From GCA-2687515 sp963582805 (GTDB lineage Bacteria; Pseudomonadota; Alphaproteobacteria; Rhodospirillales; UBA2165), in assembly GCA_963582805.1 (NCBI GenBank), contig CAUZTZ010000023.1, positions 1 through 23,263 of the forward strand: a DNA stretch of 23,263 nt, in the 5' to 3' direction. The first letter of the stretch is position 1. Each line of letters opens with the position of its first letter. The notes under the pieces are model-generated. The model did no database searches. It had not been told where the DNA came from and saw only the letters and a list, made by a program, of their open reading frames with translations. Positions 23,250 to 23,263 of this stretch are shown here, one piece after another. The position numbers and the translations under genes were made by a program.

Positions 23250-23263
23250 GCGCCCTCACAGTA

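Overview
The window is part of a surface or extracellular polysaccharide locus from a Gram-negative bacterium, most likely an alphaproteobacterium. That placement is an inference from the high GC, the strong GC bias at third codon positions and the protein flavour; no rRNA or marker gene is present, so the lineage is tentative. About 21 kb of GC-rich DNA carries a Wzx/Wzy-type assembly system. The last 2 kb is visibly richer in A+T and looks like a different compositional block.

Layout: (1) The left edge cuts the initiating sugar-phosphate transferase (1-697, +). It faces an FkbM methyltransferase on the minus strand (708-1550). (2) From 1666 to 14008 there is a plus-strand run of ten genes: a zinc-ribbon methyltransferase, a Wzx flippase, a GT4, a Wzy-type polymerase/ligase, a GT2, a beta-propeller protein resembling oligogalacturonate lyases, a GT4, an FkbM methyltransferase, a GT4 and an asparagine-synthase-type amidotransferase. 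Several are joined by 1-4 nt overlaps. (3) A minus-strand pair, GT2 then FkbM methyltransferase (15607 down to 14009), ends exactly where the amidotransferase ends. (4) Divergent from that pair is a WcaI-type GT4 (15729-16943, +), which runs 4 nt into a membrane PAS-GGDEF-EAL protein on the minus strand (19459-16940). (5) A minus-strand VanZ-like protein (19990-19544) is divergent from gmd (20083-21147, +). (6) After a 10-bp tandem repeat, a low-GC region (about 45% GC in a sampled line) holds a signal-peptide, beta-helix-like membrane protein gene split by a single in-frame TAA.

Inferred working model: the initiating transferase loads the first sugar-1-phosphate on undecaprenyl phosphate. 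Up to six glycosyltransferases extend the repeat. FkbM enzymes O-methylate it and the amidotransferase may amidate a uronic acid. Wzx flips the lipid-linked unit and the Wzy-like protein polymerises it. Gmd supplies GDP-4-keto-6-deoxymannose, the precursor of GDP-fucose or GDP-rhamnose, which fits a WcaI-type transferase. The GGDEF-EAL protein is a plausible c-di-GMP input. Export and chain-length genes (Wza/Wzc type) and the reductase that should follow Gmd are not in the window.

No tRNA, rRNA, CRISPR array or insertion sequence was seen. The most unusual points are the beta-propeller protein inside the glycosyltransferase operon, the TAA-split membrane gene beside the tandem repeat, and an intrinsic terminator lying inside the VanZ reading frame.
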